NCBI GenBank assembly: GCA_902729315.2
Contig: LR746276.1
Location: 2,473,669-2,537,668, forward strand
Length of the DNA: 64,000 bases
Direction of reading: 5' to 3'
DNA from: Spirodela intermedia
Taxonomy: Eukaryota; Streptophyta; Magnoliopsida; Alismatales; Araceae
A program made the position numbers and the translations under genes. This document shows positions 63,736 through 64,000 of the stretch, one piece after another. Every line of letters begins with the position of its first letter. Position 1 is the stretch's first letter. The notes under the pieces are model-generated. The model saw only the letters and a list, made by a program, of their open reading frames with translations. It ran no database searches and had not been told where the DNA came from.

Positions 63736-64000
63736 GACATCAATAGAAATGCGAGGCCAGATAATAGGAGTCCTTATAATTTTAATTTGTTACTGTTTGG
63801 TATGCGTGGATAACGCTGACCACAACCATTGCCTTTATTGCGAAAATAATGCTCTCGAGTGGATCAACGATGGCTTGATTTGGCATGCTCTGACACTGCT
63901 CAAATCCCTGGTACAATATTCACTATGTTCCTTGTTTCCAGTATACTCAGATAAACAGCCTCAAGATCATGTTTTTTTTCTGATCCCTAAATGAAAGAAC
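63736..64000. other. Window end, nothing recognised
   Basis: One open frame (63749-63994, from an ATG at 63749) begins with a hydrophobic segment (IIGVLIILICYCLVCV) that could be a signal peptide, but it is unsupported by any motif and runs to the edge. I do not call it a gene. Confidence 0.3.

Overview
This is nuclear DNA from a flowering plant. Genes are split by GT-AG introns (two look like GC-AG), some introns are several kb long, and the gene space is broken up by AT-rich DNA, degraded retroelement sequence and long (GA)n/(CT)n tracts. Several genes have a GC-rich first exon and AT-richer later exons (FTSH12, the GT47 gene), and the intronless PPR gene is strongly GC-rich. That 5'-to-3' GC gradient is typical of monocots, but I cannot fix the lineage from this window.

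Left half, 1-20 kb. Minus strand: first coding exon of a VPS4/SKD1-type ESCRT ATPase (3672-4140). Its remaining exons are not in the window. Plus strand: a complete five-exon peroxisomal 2,4-dienoyl-CoA reductase-like SDR ending in SKL (5913-7685). Minus strand: a complete ten-exon RNA polymerase III subunit RPC4 gene (8778-13058), built mostly from exons too short to stand out as ORFs. Minus strand: an intronless PLS-class PPR protein resembling MEF22 but without a DYW domain (15292-17214). Plus strand: a six-exon secreted protein with two saposin-B domains (18503-20108).

Middle, 20.5-43 kb. Plus strand: a 19-exon, 18-kb FTSH12 gene (chloroplast-envelope AAA+ metalloprotease) with intact Walker A/B and HEAGH motifs. 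One intron carries a decayed Ty3/gypsy element and another carries an unexplained coding-like fragment. It is followed by a three-exon GT47 (ARAD-type) glycosyltransferase (39606-42972), with a duplicated block upstream.

Right third, 43-64 kb. This is a gene-poor, AT-rich, repeatedly duplicated region. Diverged tandem units carry a fast-decaying NF-YC-like histone-fold gene. Copy 1 (55284-56227) keeps its splice sites but has a 2-bp deletion that removes the normal C-terminal end of the fold. Copy 2 (61877-62905) keeps that end but has a lost donor site and a stop inside the long helix. A third fragment lies at 63.4 kb, and a copy of the upstream flank without the gene lies at 47.8 kb. In copy 2 a GA tract of about 36 bp has expanded to about 640 bp.

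The genes show no operon-like linkage. They are ordinary housekeeping genes for endosomal sorting, peroxisomal fatty-acid oxidation, Pol III transcription, organelle RNA processing, plastid proteostasis and cell-wall glycans. I found no clear new biological system. The decaying NF-YC-like tandem array and the coding-like fragment in an FTSH12 intron are the items most worth a second look.
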